This document shows, one piece after another, positions 16,598-24,667 of a stretch of DNA of 64,000 nt. Position 1 is the stretch's first letter. The number at the start of each line of letters is the position of its first letter. Made by a program: the position numbers and the translations under genes. The notes beneath the pieces are model-generated. The model was not told the origin of the DNA and did not search any database. It saw only the letters and a list, made by a program, of their open reading frames with translations. The stretch spans positions 62,001 to 126,000 of the forward strand of contig NZ_SJPW01000005.1 in assembly GCF_007860125.1 (NCBI RefSeq), given 5' to 3'. Source of the DNA: Rubripirellula tenax (GTDB lineage Bacteria; Planctomycetota; Planctomycetia; Pirellulales; Pirellulaceae).

Positions 16598-18121
16598 CTA
16601 GAGGTGCTCGGCGATTTGAACCGTGTCGGGAACGTCAACGACGTGCTCGCGTTCGGCATCCGACAACGGGTCTTGGTGTGCGAGTTGGTGTTGCAGCACC
16701 GCCAGGTCCGCGTCCGATGCGTCGTCGCCATGGGCATCCCGATCGGCAACGCGTTGACGCAGCGTTTGTGGGTCGCTGTGGCAATCCAGGATCGCAAACG
16801 AAACGCCGTGGTCCTTAGCGAGTTCATGAAATTGCTGCCGATCGGATCGTTTCAGAAACGTCGCGTCGATGATCACGCTGTAACCGGCTCGCAGAATACC
16901 GGCCGCCAGATCACTCAATCTCCGGTATGTCTTTTCATTGGCATCGTCGCAGTACATCGACGCCACCAGGTCCGCATCCGGCCGGTCGGTGGGCGACAAA
17001 CCGAACAGACGCTTGCGTTCGACGTCGCTGCGAAGTCGGATCGCTTCGTGCCGCTGAACAACGGCTTCGCTGAGCGTGGTCTTGCCGCTGCCACTGACAC
17101 CATGGGTGATCCAAAGCTGCGGTGTTTCTCGCAGCGTGAACCGATAGGCCAAATCAACGTGCGCACGCACGTCGTTCTCGTCCGATCGCATCGACGCCGT
17201 CAGTGCCCGCACCAACGCCCGATAGAACAAAAACAACCGCAGCAAATCCATCGAATCATAATCGCCGGTGTGTTGCAAATATAGGTTCATGAACGAACGA
17301 GACAAATCGAGATGCCCGCGTGCGGCCAGATCCATTGCCAAGAACGCGGCGTCGCTGAGCACGTCGATCCAACGCAAATGATCGTTGAACTCGATGCCAT
17401 CGAACGGCACCAGCTTGTCGCCCCAATGCACAACATTCGCCAGATGCAGGTCACCATGACATTCCCGCACATAGCCCGCGTCGATTCGGCGGGTGAGTGT
17501 ATCTAGATGCTGACCAAAGAAGTCGCTCGACCAGACGCGCAGGACTTTCAACGTCACCGCCACGTTCGGCGATGTCGATTGCTGCAGCGTTTCGATGATC
17601 TGATGAACGTTGCTGACCAAAAAACCGGGCCACTGGCGGGCAATCTCATCGTTACCCCTCGTGGCCGATTGATGAAACATCGCGACCGTTTTAGCCAGCA
17701 AGAACACTTCGTCGGACGTCAACTTTCCTGCGTCGACACGTTCGCTTAAAAGCGTTCCGGCTGGAAACCGCCGCATCTTGACGGCGTACTCAATCGGTTC
17801 GCCGTCGCCTTGAATTGCGACGTTTGCACCCGAAAGCGTGACCGGTACGACGTCGAGATAGAGATCGTCCGCGTATCGACGATCCAGACGCAGTTCTTCG
17901 TGGCAGCAATACTCGCGAAGTCCAAGCGTGCTGTAGTCGAGGAAATCAGTTTTGATCGGCTTCTTGACTTTGTAGGCATACTCACCGGCCAGGAAAACCA
18001 GCGAGATATGCGTTTGGTGAACGACCACGGGTTTGTTGACAGGGTGCGGGTAAGCATCGCGACGTTGAAGACCGGCAATCAGTGTTTCGGTGCAGACGCT
18101 TTCGTCGGTGGGTGTGGCCAT
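16598..18121 (-). CDS. aminoglycoside phosphotransferase-like / AAA kinase fusion
   Basis: 507 residues with two domains. Residues 1-330 are a kinase-like APH fold with KPVVVHQTHISLVFL, YKVKKP, the catalytic HGDLHLANV near residue 220 and FDGIEFND. Residues 335-507 are an AAA_33 P-loop kinase domain with GVSGSGKTT, RSDVERKRLFG and VIIDATFLKRSDR. The substrate is unknown. The same fusion occurs in M. tuberculosis Rv2004c, a DosR-regulon gene, which strengthens the parallel between this cluster and hypoxia regulons. It precedes the DHOD-like gene and is separated from the cytochrome gene by a hairpin. Confidence 0.82.
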   Translation of the reverse strand: MATPTDESVCTETLIAGLQRRDAYPHPVNKPVVVHQTHISLVFLAGEYAYKVKKPIKTDFLDYSTLGLREYCCHEELRLDRRYADDLYLDVVPVTLSGANVAIQGDGEPIEYAVKMRRFPAGTLLSERVDAGKLTSDEVFLLAKTVAMFHQSATRGNDEIARQWPGFLVSNVHQIIETLQQSTSPNVAVTLKVLRVWSSDFFGQHLDTLTRRIDAGYVRECHGDLHLANVVHWGDKLVPFDGIEFNDHLRWIDVLSDAAFLAMDLAARGHLDLSRSFMNLYLQHTGDYDSMDLLRLFLFYRALVRALTASMRSDENDVRAHVDLAYRFTLRETPQLWITHGVSGSGKTTLSEAVVQRHEAIRLRSDVERKRLFGLSPTDRPDADLVASMYCDDANEKTYRRLSDLAAGILRAGYSVIIDATFLKRSDRQQFHELAKDHGVSFAILDCHSDPQTLRQRVADRDAHGDDASDADLAVLQHQLAHQDPLSDAEREHVVDVPDTVQIAEHL

Positions 18122-18146
18122 CGTTCATTCAACGCAAAGAGAAAAT

Positions 18147-18211
18147 GACGCCAGCGGACACGATCGAAATCAAAGGGGCACTTAGATTTCATCGACCGGC
18201 CCGCTGGCGTC
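18147..18211 (-). terminator. 65-base stem-loop between operon genes
   Basis: A perfect 11-bp stem GACGCCAGCGG/CCGCTGGCGTC encloses an inner imperfect stem (CGATCGAAATC with GATTTCATCG). There is no U-run on either side, so it may be a partial terminator, a processing site or an attenuator that lowers expression of the APH-AAA/DHOD genes relative to the stress-protein genes upstream. Confidence 0.5.
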
Positions 18212-18272
18212 GGGGCACGGGTTCCGCAAACCGCTACTCGGCCTGCGATTTCATTAACGCGTTCCGGCGCTT

Positions 18273-18683
18273 TCACATGTACGAATGGCATTCCACGCAT
18301 CGAACCGTCAACGCCACGTAGCCCATCGTGGCTCGATGAATGTCTTTCGCCTCGGCGGCTTCGGCGATCAGGTCGGCTGCACGCTGAAAGTCACGACTCT
18401 GCGATGCATATTCCGCCGTCTGGATTGCGTTCCATCCCGACTCGGTGCTCAACAACCGCAACGACCGAGCGTCTGCGGCGATCTTGCCAAACTCCTCCAG
18501 CGTCAAGCCCTCCAAGATCGCTCTCGACTTGTCCAATTTCATCCGCATAAGCGGGGTCAATTTGGTGGGCGGGTTTTCGACGATCGGCTGTGCGGGAGTC
18601 TGGGCAAACGCAGTAAACGAGACGGCTGCAATGCCGATCGCGGCGAGTAAGATCACGGCGGCAAGGAATTTTTTCCATGGCAT
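18273..18683 (-). CDS. small c-type cytochrome (paralogue)
   Basis: 136 residues: an N-terminal membrane anchor or signal (residues 5-27, ending AFAQ), a helical body and one haem motif CVECH at residues 129-133, only three residues from the C terminus. Same architecture as the gene at 5063-5494, with shared features such as the MRMKLDKSRAILEGLTLEEF helix. It starts 3 bases after the stop of the stress-protein gene upstream, so it is in that operon. A periplasmic class II-like cytochrome role in redox or gas sensing is inferred. Confidence 0.8.
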   Translation of the reverse strand: MPWKKFLAAVILLAAIGIAAVSFTAFAQTPAQPIVENPPTKLTPLMRMKLDKSRAILEGLTLEEFGKIAADARSLRLLSTESGWNAIQTAEYASQSRDFQRAADLIAEAAEAKDIHRATMGYVALTVRCVECHSYM

Positions 18684-18686
18684 TCA

Positions 18687-19661
18687 TCAAATCAAGGGAA
18701 GCGGCTGGTCGTCTTCGATCAAAACCGTGCGTGACATCTCGACGGGCGAAACGAAGCCGTCTGGCTTCAACGCTAACAGCGAACACGTCACGTCGGGGAT
18801 CACCGTTTCGGCTGTGTTGCCGATCAAGAAACCCGCGACGCCGGTGCGGCACACGGTTCCCATCACCATCAAGTCGGCTTCGACTTCATCGGCGACGCTG
18901 CGAATGACCGCGGCGGGTGAACCCTGACGCAGATGCAAGTGAACGTCCGTCGCATCGGCGTAAGGTGCTTGCAACAGCTCGTCGAGAGTCCTGTGGACCT
19001 TGGCGTGATGATCTTGCCGGATCGAATCCACCGCATCATCACCGGCGTGGCGTCGCATCGAATCTTCCATCCACACTTGCCATGCGGCGACGACATGAAG
19101 TTGAGCCTTGTCGCGTTGGGCGATCGAATAGGCCAGTTCAAGAATCTTTCGGTTTAAATCAGCGTGCTTTTTGTCGTCCGACTCGACATCAATCGCGGCG
19201 ACGACTTGATCGAATTTGCCGTGGATCTCCGGTTTGAGCAACCACACCGGGCATGGGCAAAGACGCAGCAACGACTTCGCGACGCTGCCAAACAATCGTC
19301 CGGCGGCAGAGAAACCGTCGGCCGTCTTGACGACCAAATCATGCTGATCGTTGACCACTTGCCGCGTGATCTCGGTCGCCGGATCACCGATCGCGACCAC
19401 CACATCCAGCGGCACGCCGGTGTCGGACAAGTCGCCGGCGATGTCCAGCAATCGACGCCGGCGATCAGCGGCCACAAGCCGTTCGAGTTCCTCGGGTTTG
19501 GCCACATCAGTCATCATACCCAAGGCTTTCGGGATGGGCTTAACGACATCCATCAGTGTCAATTGAGCATGGTTTTCCATCGCCAATTCAGTCGCCCGAG
19601 CCACCGCGAATTCGGGATGCTGCGTTCCCGCGTAAACGAGAATGTGTTTGAACTTTTTCAT
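18687..19661 (-). CDS. tandem-domain universal stress protein (UspE-like)
   Basis: 324 residues with two Usp domains (about 1-145 and 155-305). The second carries a UspE-type signature GTVCRTGVAGFLIGNTAE near residues 265-285; the first lacks a clear ATP-binding glycine motif (KTADGFSAAGRLFGSVAKSL). It is a cytoplasmic stress protein that acts in survival under starvation or hypoxia; the precise action is unknown for the family. It is the second gene of the operon driven by the sigma-54 promoter at 20620-20635, 14 bases after the first stress-protein gene. Confidence 0.88.
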   Translation of the reverse strand: MKKFKHILVYAGTQHPEFAVARATELAMENHAQLTLMDVVKPIPKALGMMTDVAKPEELERLVAADRRRRLLDIAGDLSDTGVPLDVVVAIGDPATEITRQVVNDQHDLVVKTADGFSAAGRLFGSVAKSLLRLCPCPVWLLKPEIHGKFDQVVAAIDVESDDKKHADLNRKILELAYSIAQRDKAQLHVVAAWQVWMEDSMRRHAGDDAVDSIRQDHHAKVHRTLDELLQAPYADATDVHLHLRQGSPAAVIRSVADEVEADLMVMGTVCRTGVAGFLIGNTAETVIPDVTCSLLALKPDGFVSPVEMSRTVLIEDDQPLPLI

Positions 19662-19675
19662 AATGTTTTCTTTCG

Positions 19676-20575
19676 CTAAGAAGTGGCCGTTTGAGTTTGC
19701 GAGACGCTCTTATCGACACCGTGAATCATTCGATTGCGAGTGATCCAAACGCTGCAACGAGCGTGACGCAAGACAAATCGCGTCATGCTGCCCATCAAGA
19801 CACGGCCCAGTCGGGTGCGAGGTGTTTCGCCGACGACAATCAGGTCGATGTCATTGGACTTGATGTAGCGAATCAGCCCCTCGCCGATGTGATCGCTGTG
19901 AATCAGTTCGCCGGTCGCACGTGGAGCCGACGATTGCAATTGCTCGACGGCCGTTTCAATGAACTCCGATGACGGTCCTTCGTAGGGCAAGTCACAGAAA
20001 TCGGGTTGGCACGTCACCGAGACGACTCGCACGTCGGTTTGCCCCGCCCAACCGAACTCGGCAAACTCTTCCAATGCGGCTTGGGCTGGACCGCTTTCTT
20101 CGTATCCGATCGCCACTCGCAACGAGTGCGATTGTTGCAAAGCCTCGGTGGGACGAACGACCAGGACACTGCAAGGTGCGTGCGTGGCAACGTAGTCGCT
20201 GGTGCTGCCCAGTAGGACTCGAGCGACAGCTGAATGCCCCGTGGCCCCGACGACCAGCAGTTCGGGTTGCAATTCGCGAGCGATCGCGACGATTGTTTCA
20301 CTGGGATGGCCTTCGCGAATGACATGCTTCAGCGAAACGTTGGCCCCCTCAAACAGCCTTTGAATGTTGGCGAAGGATTTGTCGGCGGCCTTTCGTTCCT
20401 GAGCCATGCAGGTCTCGATCCAGTCGCCGGCGAGGTACGTCTGATCAGTCCCGGGAACGTACAATACCGAAACGATGGTCAGTTCAATGATTTCGTCATG
20501 AGGCAGATGAGCGAGAAAGCGAGCGGCGTCTTCGGCCACGGTCGAACCGTCGGTGGCGAGTAGAATCTTTTTCAT
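19676..20575 (-). CDS. tandem-domain universal stress protein (ATP-binding type)
   Basis: 299 residues from ATG 20575 with GGGAG 8 bases upstream. Both Usp domains have the ATP-binding pattern G-X2-G-X9-G-S/T or a close form: GATGHSAVARVLLGSTSDYV near residue 135-155 and GETPRTRLGRVLMGSMTRFV near 260-280. It begins MKKILLATDGS as is usual. It is first in an operon with the UspE-like gene, a cytochrome and, beyond a hairpin, the APH-AAA and DHOD-like genes. A longer reading frame upstream is not used because the promoter lies inside it. Confidence 0.9.
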   Translation of the reverse strand: MKKILLATDGSTVAEDAARFLAHLPHDEIIELTIVSVLYVPGTDQTYLAGDWIETCMAQERKAADKSFANIQRLFEGANVSLKHVIREGHPSETIVAIARELQPELLVVGATGHSAVARVLLGSTSDYVATHAPCSVLVVRPTEALQQSHSLRVAIGYEESGPAQAALEEFAEFGWAGQTDVRVVSVTCQPDFCDLPYEGPSSEFIETAVEQLQSSAPRATGELIHSDHIGEGLIRYIKSNDIDLIVVGETPRTRLGRVLMGSMTRFVLRHARCSVWITRNRMIHGVDKSVSQTQTATS

Positions 20576-20619
20576 GTTTGGTCTCCCGGGTTGGTCTCCT
20601 TGCGTGGACCAACAACCAA

Positions 20620-20635
20620 CGCAGCTACGATGCCA
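20620..20635 (-). promoter_or_regulatory. sigma-54 promoter of stress-protein operon
   Basis: Minus-strand TGGCATCGTAGCTGCG, GG-N10-GC, 45 bases before the ATG at 20575. Confidence 0.7.
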
Positions 20636-20677
20636 AGACGAAAACACCATCAAATCGTCTGACACGTCGCCAACAAC

Positions 20678-20693
20678 CGTGCTTCCATGCACA
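20678..20693. promoter_or_regulatory. putative activator site between divergent sigma-54 promoters
   Basis: CGTGCTTCCATGCACA fits CGTGC-N6-GCACR exactly. It is 44 bases from the -24 GG of the minus-strand promoter and 63 bases from that of the plus-strand promoter. Confidence 0.6.
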
Positions 20694-20754
20694 GGTGCGC
20701 GATCAGGATCGCTTTGGATGGTTGTCGGCGATCACGGTGTCGCGAAATGTCAGC

Positions 20755-20770
20755 CGGTACATCCTTTGCG
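20755..20770 (+). promoter_or_regulatory. sigma-54 promoter of the 20.8-kb gene
   Basis: CGGTACATCCTTTGCG, GG-N10-GC with a TTTGC -12 box, 47 bases before the ATG at 20817. Confidence 0.7.
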
Positions 20771-20816
20771 AAACTCGGTGGCAAACATCCGCACCCGTTC
20801 TTGAAGACCCACCGCG

Positions 20817-21398
20817 ATGAACACTACGAAAAAAGGATCCCCATTGGATCGTAAAGCTCAAACCGACAAATTCTTCCAAGACTTGGAAGAACAGATCCTG
20901 CAACGATTGCGAAGCGAAGCCAGCAGCCCGACCGGACGCGAAGAGCTGTTACGTGAGACAGGCATCCGCGATGCACATTTGCTTGACGAACTGGGCAAGC
21001 TAGGCATCACCGCCGATGGCTTGATGGCACTGCGGTTGTTCCCGCTGGTGTTGGTCGCTTGGGCGGAAGAGAACGCCGACGCCCGCGAACGAGATGCGGT
21101 CATGACGCAGGCGGTGCGATTGGCGATTCGCGAGGACACGACCGCGTGGGTGTTGTTGGATCAATGGCTGACTCGGCGGCCGCCGGGATTGGGCGTCGAT
21201 GCGTGGAAACGATACATCCATGAATTGTTTTCGAAGACGTCCGACGTCGCTCAAAAGCGATTGATTGAGTTGACGGAAAAACAGATGACCGAAGTCGCGA
21301 AGGCGTCAGGGGGTCATTTGGGTTTCGGCAAGGTCTCCAAAAAAGAACAAGCGATGATCCATCAAGTGGTCACGTCAATGCGGAATCAGGCCGAATGA
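20817..21398 (+). CDS. hypothetical soluble helical protein
   Basis: 193 residues, no signal peptide or membrane segment, mostly amphipathic helix: charged helices at 10-40 and 60-110 (LFPLVLVAWAEENADARERDAV), then a WLTRRPPGLGVDAWKRYIHELF stretch near 120-140 and a lysine-rich tail. I do not recognise the family. It is divergent from the stress-protein operon and has its own sigma-54 promoter, so its role is probably in the same response. A repeat follows its stop codon directly. Confidence 0.65.
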   Translation: MNTTKKGSPLDRKAQTDKFFQDLEEQILQRLRSEASSPTGREELLRETGIRDAHLLDELGKLGITADGLMALRLFPLVLVAWAEENADARERDAVMTQAVRLAIREDTTAWVLLDQWLTRRPPGLGVDAWKRYIHELFSKTSDVAQKRLIELTEKQMTEVAKASGGHLGFGKVSKKEQAMIHQVVTSMRNQAE

Positions 21399-21399
21399 A

Positions 21400-21509
21400 T
21401 TTGACACAGAGGCGGGGAGCCGCAGTGACGCAGAGAAGTCAGTCTGTACAAGAAAAAGCAACGATTTCTTTCCTCTGCGGCTCCCCGCCTCTCGCGGCTC
21501 TGCGTGACT
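21400..21509. repeat. GACGCAGAG-type inverted repeat, copy 3
   Basis: Arms TTGACACAGAGGCGGGGAGC and GGCTCCCCGCCTCTCGCGGC... ending TGCGTGACTT, with a centre of about 40 bases. It lies between two convergent genes. Confidence 0.88.
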
Positions 21510-21516
21510 TCAATTC

Positions 21517-22509
21517 TCACCCATGCACGCCACGTCGTCCTTCATCCTCATCCCACGAGGATGGAAGTTCCGGATGCGGTGCGTGTCCGGCTTCGCGAAC
21601 ACGCACCGCATTGTGTTGTCGATAATAGCTCTGGCATTCGTCTTCCCGACTGCGGACGATGCGGAGTCCTTTGAGTTTGCCGAACTGTGAGGTGATGATC
21701 GTCCAACGTCCGTGCGCATTGGCATCATCGCGGAAAACGATCACCCAATCATGCGTCGCGTGTTGCTCTTGAGCGTGGACGGTCGTTGAAAACATCGCCG
21801 TATAATGACGTCCCTGACGATCGGTGTGCATGACGGGCAGCCAATCCGTTTGGCTGGCACTGCCTTGCGATGGCTTGATCTTTTCCAGGTCACCTGCCTC
21901 CGCACGTCGTCGATACTCACGGTCGATGTCCAATAATTCGTCGACGGAGATCGCTTCCGTCGTCACGCGATTTTGGCTGTCATCGTGCGGCGAGACACCG
22001 TGTCGTTCCAAACAGCCTTGAATGGCTTCGATTCGCCGGCGTCCCAGGCCCGGAACTTGTAACAACCGACCGTCGCTGGCGGCCTGCTTCAATTCCGCCA
22101 TCGTTTCGATGTGAAGCTGTTCGTAGATCCGATGCGATAATTGCGGCCCGATGCCCGGCAAGGTGGCAAAGTAATGCTCGGCGTTGGATTGGCCACGCAA
22201 GCGATCCAACAACGGTATCCGCCCAACACGAATGGCCGATTCCAACAAACTTGCGATCGAATGTCCGATCTTCGGGAGTCGGATCAAACCATCCGCTCCC
22301 TCGCGATCGAAGACGTCGCGGACGGGCACCGATAGATGGTCCAGCGTCTCGGCCGCCGAACGATAAGCACGAACGCGAAATTCATTCGCTTTCTGTTCTT
22401 CGAGCAGGTCAGCGATCGCACGCAATTGCATTGCAAAGGCTTTGTTTTCATGCACCCCTTCGATCTGCTCGCTGGCATGAATCGGATCGGATGATTGGAT
22501 GACTACCAT
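21517..22509 (-). CDS. helix-hairpin-helix protein, PolX N-terminal-like, no polymerase domain
   Basis: 330 residues. Residues 20-170 resemble the 8-kDa and HhH part of family X DNA polymerases: NKAFAMQLRAIADLLEEQ, FRVRAYRSAAETLDHL, LPKIGHSIASLLESAI, LPGIGPQLSHRIYEQL and VPGLGRRRIEAIQGCL. The palm and PHP nuclease domains are absent. Instead the last 120 residues form an unrelated domain with HATHDWVIVFRDD and WTIITSQFGKLKGLRIVR. It may bind gapped or flapped DNA without synthesis. It is 12 bases downstream of the second DHOD-like gene, in the same sigma-54 operon. Confidence 0.8.
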   Translation of the reverse strand: MVVIQSSDPIHASEQIEGVHENKAFAMQLRAIADLLEEQKANEFRVRAYRSAAETLDHLSVPVRDVFDREGADGLIRLPKIGHSIASLLESAIRVGRIPLLDRLRGQSNAEHYFATLPGIGPQLSHRIYEQLHIETMAELKQAASDGRLLQVPGLGRRRIEAIQGCLERHGVSPHDDSQNRVTTEAISVDELLDIDREYRRRAEAGDLEKIKPSQGSASQTDWLPVMHTDRQGRHYTAMFSTTVHAQEQHATHDWVIVFRDDANAHGRWTIITSQFGKLKGLRIVRSREDECQSYYRQHNAVRVREAGHAPHPELPSSWDEDEGRRGVHG

Positions 22510-22521
22510 GCTCGTCTCCTG

Positions 22522-23565
22522 TTAGTTGCGGTGCCCGAAGGCATCACCGGTTTGTGGACTGACTGTCGGCGTCGGGTCAAAGTACGTGTCGCCGCGAGTC
22601 AGCGGATCGACGTGTTCCAGACGCAGCAAGCGTTCTTCATCAAAATGCTCCTTCGGGCACGCCGCTCGGAACTGTTTCAACGTGGGATAGTGCGTCCGTC
22701 CCAGATGCCGCTCGATGCCGTCGACTATGTTGCGAATGGCGTCGGGGCCTTCGCGGTACACCGCCGACGTGACCATGACCACATCCGCCCCGGCGATCAT
22801 CGCTTTGATCGCATCTTCCGCGGTGGATACGCCGCCGCTGGCCGCGATGGACAATCCTTGATCGGCGGACGATGCACGGACAACGCCTTCCAAAATGCCA
22901 CCGAGTGATCCAACCGGTGACAGTTCCCAATGAATCATCCAGTGCATCCGGTCGGTGCTGACGTCCCAGGCCGGCACATGCGTGAACACTACCAAGCCAG
23001 CGGCACCGGCCTCGTGAAGCTGCCGAGCCATTGACGACACATTGGTGTAACGCTGGCTGATTTTGGCCGCGACGGGAATGCTTAGTCTCGCTTGGACGTC
23101 ATGAACTAATTGGCAAAGCCTCGCCTCGACATCATTGGAGGTTTCCCGGGTATCGAAGATGGCTTGCTGCAAGTTGATTTCCAGGGCGTCCGCGCCGGCC
23201 GATTCAATCTCCATCGCATAGGCCAGCCATGGCCCCGTCGATGAACCACTCAGCGACGCGATGACGGGCACCGGACAGGTTTTCTTCAGCGTCGCGATCG
23301 TTTTCAAATACGCTTCCGTGCCTCCGTTGTACTTGTCTTGCTGAGGTTGGTAGCCACTCTTTTCGATCGCCCCGAGTGGATCATGGGGTTTCATCAATCG
23401 ATGAACGATCTGTTCTTGCATCATGGACGGCAACACCACCGCCCCGACGCCCGCACCCACGAACTGTCGCACGGTTTCCGGTTCCAAGGTCAGCGGACAC
23501 GCACCCACAATGACGGGCGATACCAACTCGATCCCTAGATATTTCGTGGCAAGTTCACCGGACAT
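22522..23565 (-). CDS. dihydroorotate dehydrogenase-like flavoprotein (2)
   Basis: 347 residues from ATG 23565; the longer open frame would run over the sigma-54 promoter. TIM-barrel features parallel those of the paralogue at 15514: LVSPVIVGACPLTLEPETV, VIASLSG, AGADALEINLQ, IPVAAKISQR and IAASGGVSTAEDAIKAMIAGADVVMVTSA. The two copies differ widely, so the duplication is old or the genes came separately. The electron acceptor and substrate are unknown; a redox role under the stress regulon is inferred. It is first in an operon with the HhH gene. Confidence 0.85.
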   Translation of the reverse strand: MSGELATKYLGIELVSPVIVGACPLTLEPETVRQFVGAGVGAVVLPSMMQEQIVHRLMKPHDPLGAIEKSGYQPQQDKYNGGTEAYLKTIATLKKTCPVPVIASLSGSSTGPWLAYAMEIESAGADALEINLQQAIFDTRETSNDVEARLCQLVHDVQARLSIPVAAKISQRYTNVSSMARQLHEAGAAGLVVFTHVPAWDVSTDRMHWMIHWELSPVGSLGGILEGVVRASSADQGLSIAASGGVSTAEDAIKAMIAGADVVMVTSAVYREGPDAIRNIVDGIERHLGRTHYPTLKQFRAACPKEHFDEERLLRLEHVDPLTRGDTYFDPTPTVSPQTGDAFGHRN

Positions 23566-23614
23566 GGTGTGGATCCAAAAAGAGAAGACAAGAAACGTTC
23601 CACATGACCAACAT

Positions 23615-23630
23615 GGCAAACGCTGTTCCC
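23615..23630 (-). promoter_or_regulatory. sigma-54 promoter of DHOD-like/HhH operon
   Basis: Minus-strand GGGAACAGCGTTTGCC, GG-N10-GC, 50 bases before the ATG at 23565. Confidence 0.65.
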
Positions 23631-23660
23631 CAATGATTTGTCGAGCGAAATGGCCCTGAT

Positions 23661-23676
23661 CGCGCGCCGGTGTGAC
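23661..23676. promoter_or_regulatory. degenerate activator site (weak)
   Basis: CGCGCGCCGGTGTGAC differs from CGTGC-N6-GCACR at three positions. Its place is what speaks for it: 32 bases from the minus-strand -24 GG and 66 from the plus-strand one, the same two distances as at the better sites. Confidence 0.35.
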
Positions 23677-23740
23677 AATCAGGACCAACCGGGTGCGCCA
23701 ATGGTGATGCGTCCAACCCAAGTTCGCGGCAAACGGTCAC

Positions 23741-23756
23741 CGGTACGCGGCTTGCC
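23741..23756 (+). promoter_or_regulatory. sigma-54 promoter of coiled-coil gene
   Basis: CGGTACGCGGCTTGCC, GG-N10-GC with a canonical TTGC box, 106 bases before the ATG at 23862. Confidence 0.65.
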
Positions 23757-23861
23757 ATGTTGCTTTGCGGTGCGACGAGAAAAAACGTTTCACGGTATGA
23801 CCACAGCGTCTCGCCATCACCTTGCTGTTCGTCTCAAAGTTTTTGTTCAAGGAACCCCACC

Positions 23862-24128
23862 ATGCCTGCTTCCGCAAGTCGACTGATCTCCAACTTGATC
23901 GACGATCTCAAAGAGGAACGTGACGAACTGACGCTGCAAATGCATCTCGGAAAGCAGGAAGCCAAGAGCGAACTAAAGCGACTTGGGAAGAAACTCGACG
24001 AACTGAATACACGCTATAAACCGCTGAAACACGCGATGGAAGAAACCGGCGAAGACGTTTGGGATGCGTTGCAACTTGTCGGTGACGAGATCAAAGACGG
24101 ATTCCATCGGATTCGGAAATCGCTGTGA
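23862..24128 (+). CDS. small coiled-coil protein
   Basis: 88 residues from ATG 23862 with AAGGA 8 bases upstream. The protein is almost all charged helix with heptad leucines (LISNLIDDLKEERDELTLQM, LKRLGKKLDELNTRYKPLK), followed by EDVWDALQLVGDEIKDGFHRI. No known family is certain. Small helical proteins of this sort recur in such clusters; a second one (DUF4404) lies at 40595-40852. It has its own sigma-54 promoter, divergent from the DHOD-like operon. Confidence 0.75.
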   Translation: MPASASRLISNLIDDLKEERDELTLQMHLGKQEAKSELKRLGKKLDELNTRYKPLKHAMEETGEDVWDALQLVGDEIKDGFHRIRKSL

Positions 24129-24177
24129 AGATTGGAAAGTGGTTGAGCGTGGATAATCGACTCGCCATGAATTGAAG

Positions 24178-24212
24178 TTGACGCAGAGGCGGGGAGACGC
24201 AGGGACGCAGAG
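24178..24212 (+). repeat. GACGCAGAG-type repeat, half copy (4)
   Basis: Only the left arm is present (TTGACGCAGAGGCGGGGAGA onward to CGCAGAG). It lies 69 bases before the GxxExxY gene, which has a complete copy on its other side. Confidence 0.85.
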
Positions 24213-24281
24213 TTGTGGGTTAGGCTTGGGCCCGTTGTTTTGGCCCTAGAGTCCGCAAACGTGTTAAAGTGAGGATCTCCC

Positions 24282-24662
24282 ATGCATGAGAACGATGTCA
24301 GTAAAGTTGTCTTGAACGCTTCGATTGAAGTGCATCGAACATTGGGTGGTCCGGGACTACTTGAGAGCGTCTATGAAGAGGCACTCGCTTGGGAACTGAA
24401 AGAAGCGGGCTTGAACGTCCAGCGGCAGAAAATTGTTCCGATACGATACAAAAACATCGAGCTATCGAGTCCGTTGAAGTTGGACCAACTTGTTGCCGAT
24501 TTGGTGATCGTCGAATGCAAAGCAACATCGAAGTACAACGACATCTTTGCCGCACAGGTGCTGACCTATTTACGGTTGATGAATCTCAAATTGGGTCTGG
24601 TCATCAATTTCGGTGAACGGATGGTCAAGGACGGTTTTCATCGCGTCGTCAATGGCTTGTGA
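24282..24662 (+). CDS. GxxExxY family protein (PD-(D/E)XK-like fold)
   Basis: 126 residues. The name-giving motif GLLESVY is at residues 24-30, preceded by ASIEVHRTLGGP. The fold's predicted nuclease-type core is visible as DQLVADLVIVECKAT (acidic residue, then E-X-K) near residues 68-82, and the protein ends FGERMVKDGFHRVVNGL as the family does. It has no sigma-54 promoter and no operon partner; it is bracketed by repeats of the GACGCAGAG family. It is probably a mobile or repeat-linked nuclease-fold gene, as with DUF559 at 11.3 kb. Confidence 0.88.
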   Translation: MHENDVSKVVLNASIEVHRTLGGPGLLESVYEEALAWELKEAGLNVQRQKIVPIRYKNIELSSPLKLDQLVADLVIVECKATSKYNDIFAAQVLTYLRLMNLKLGLVINFGERMVKDGFHRVVNGL

Positions 24663-24667
24663 AAATT

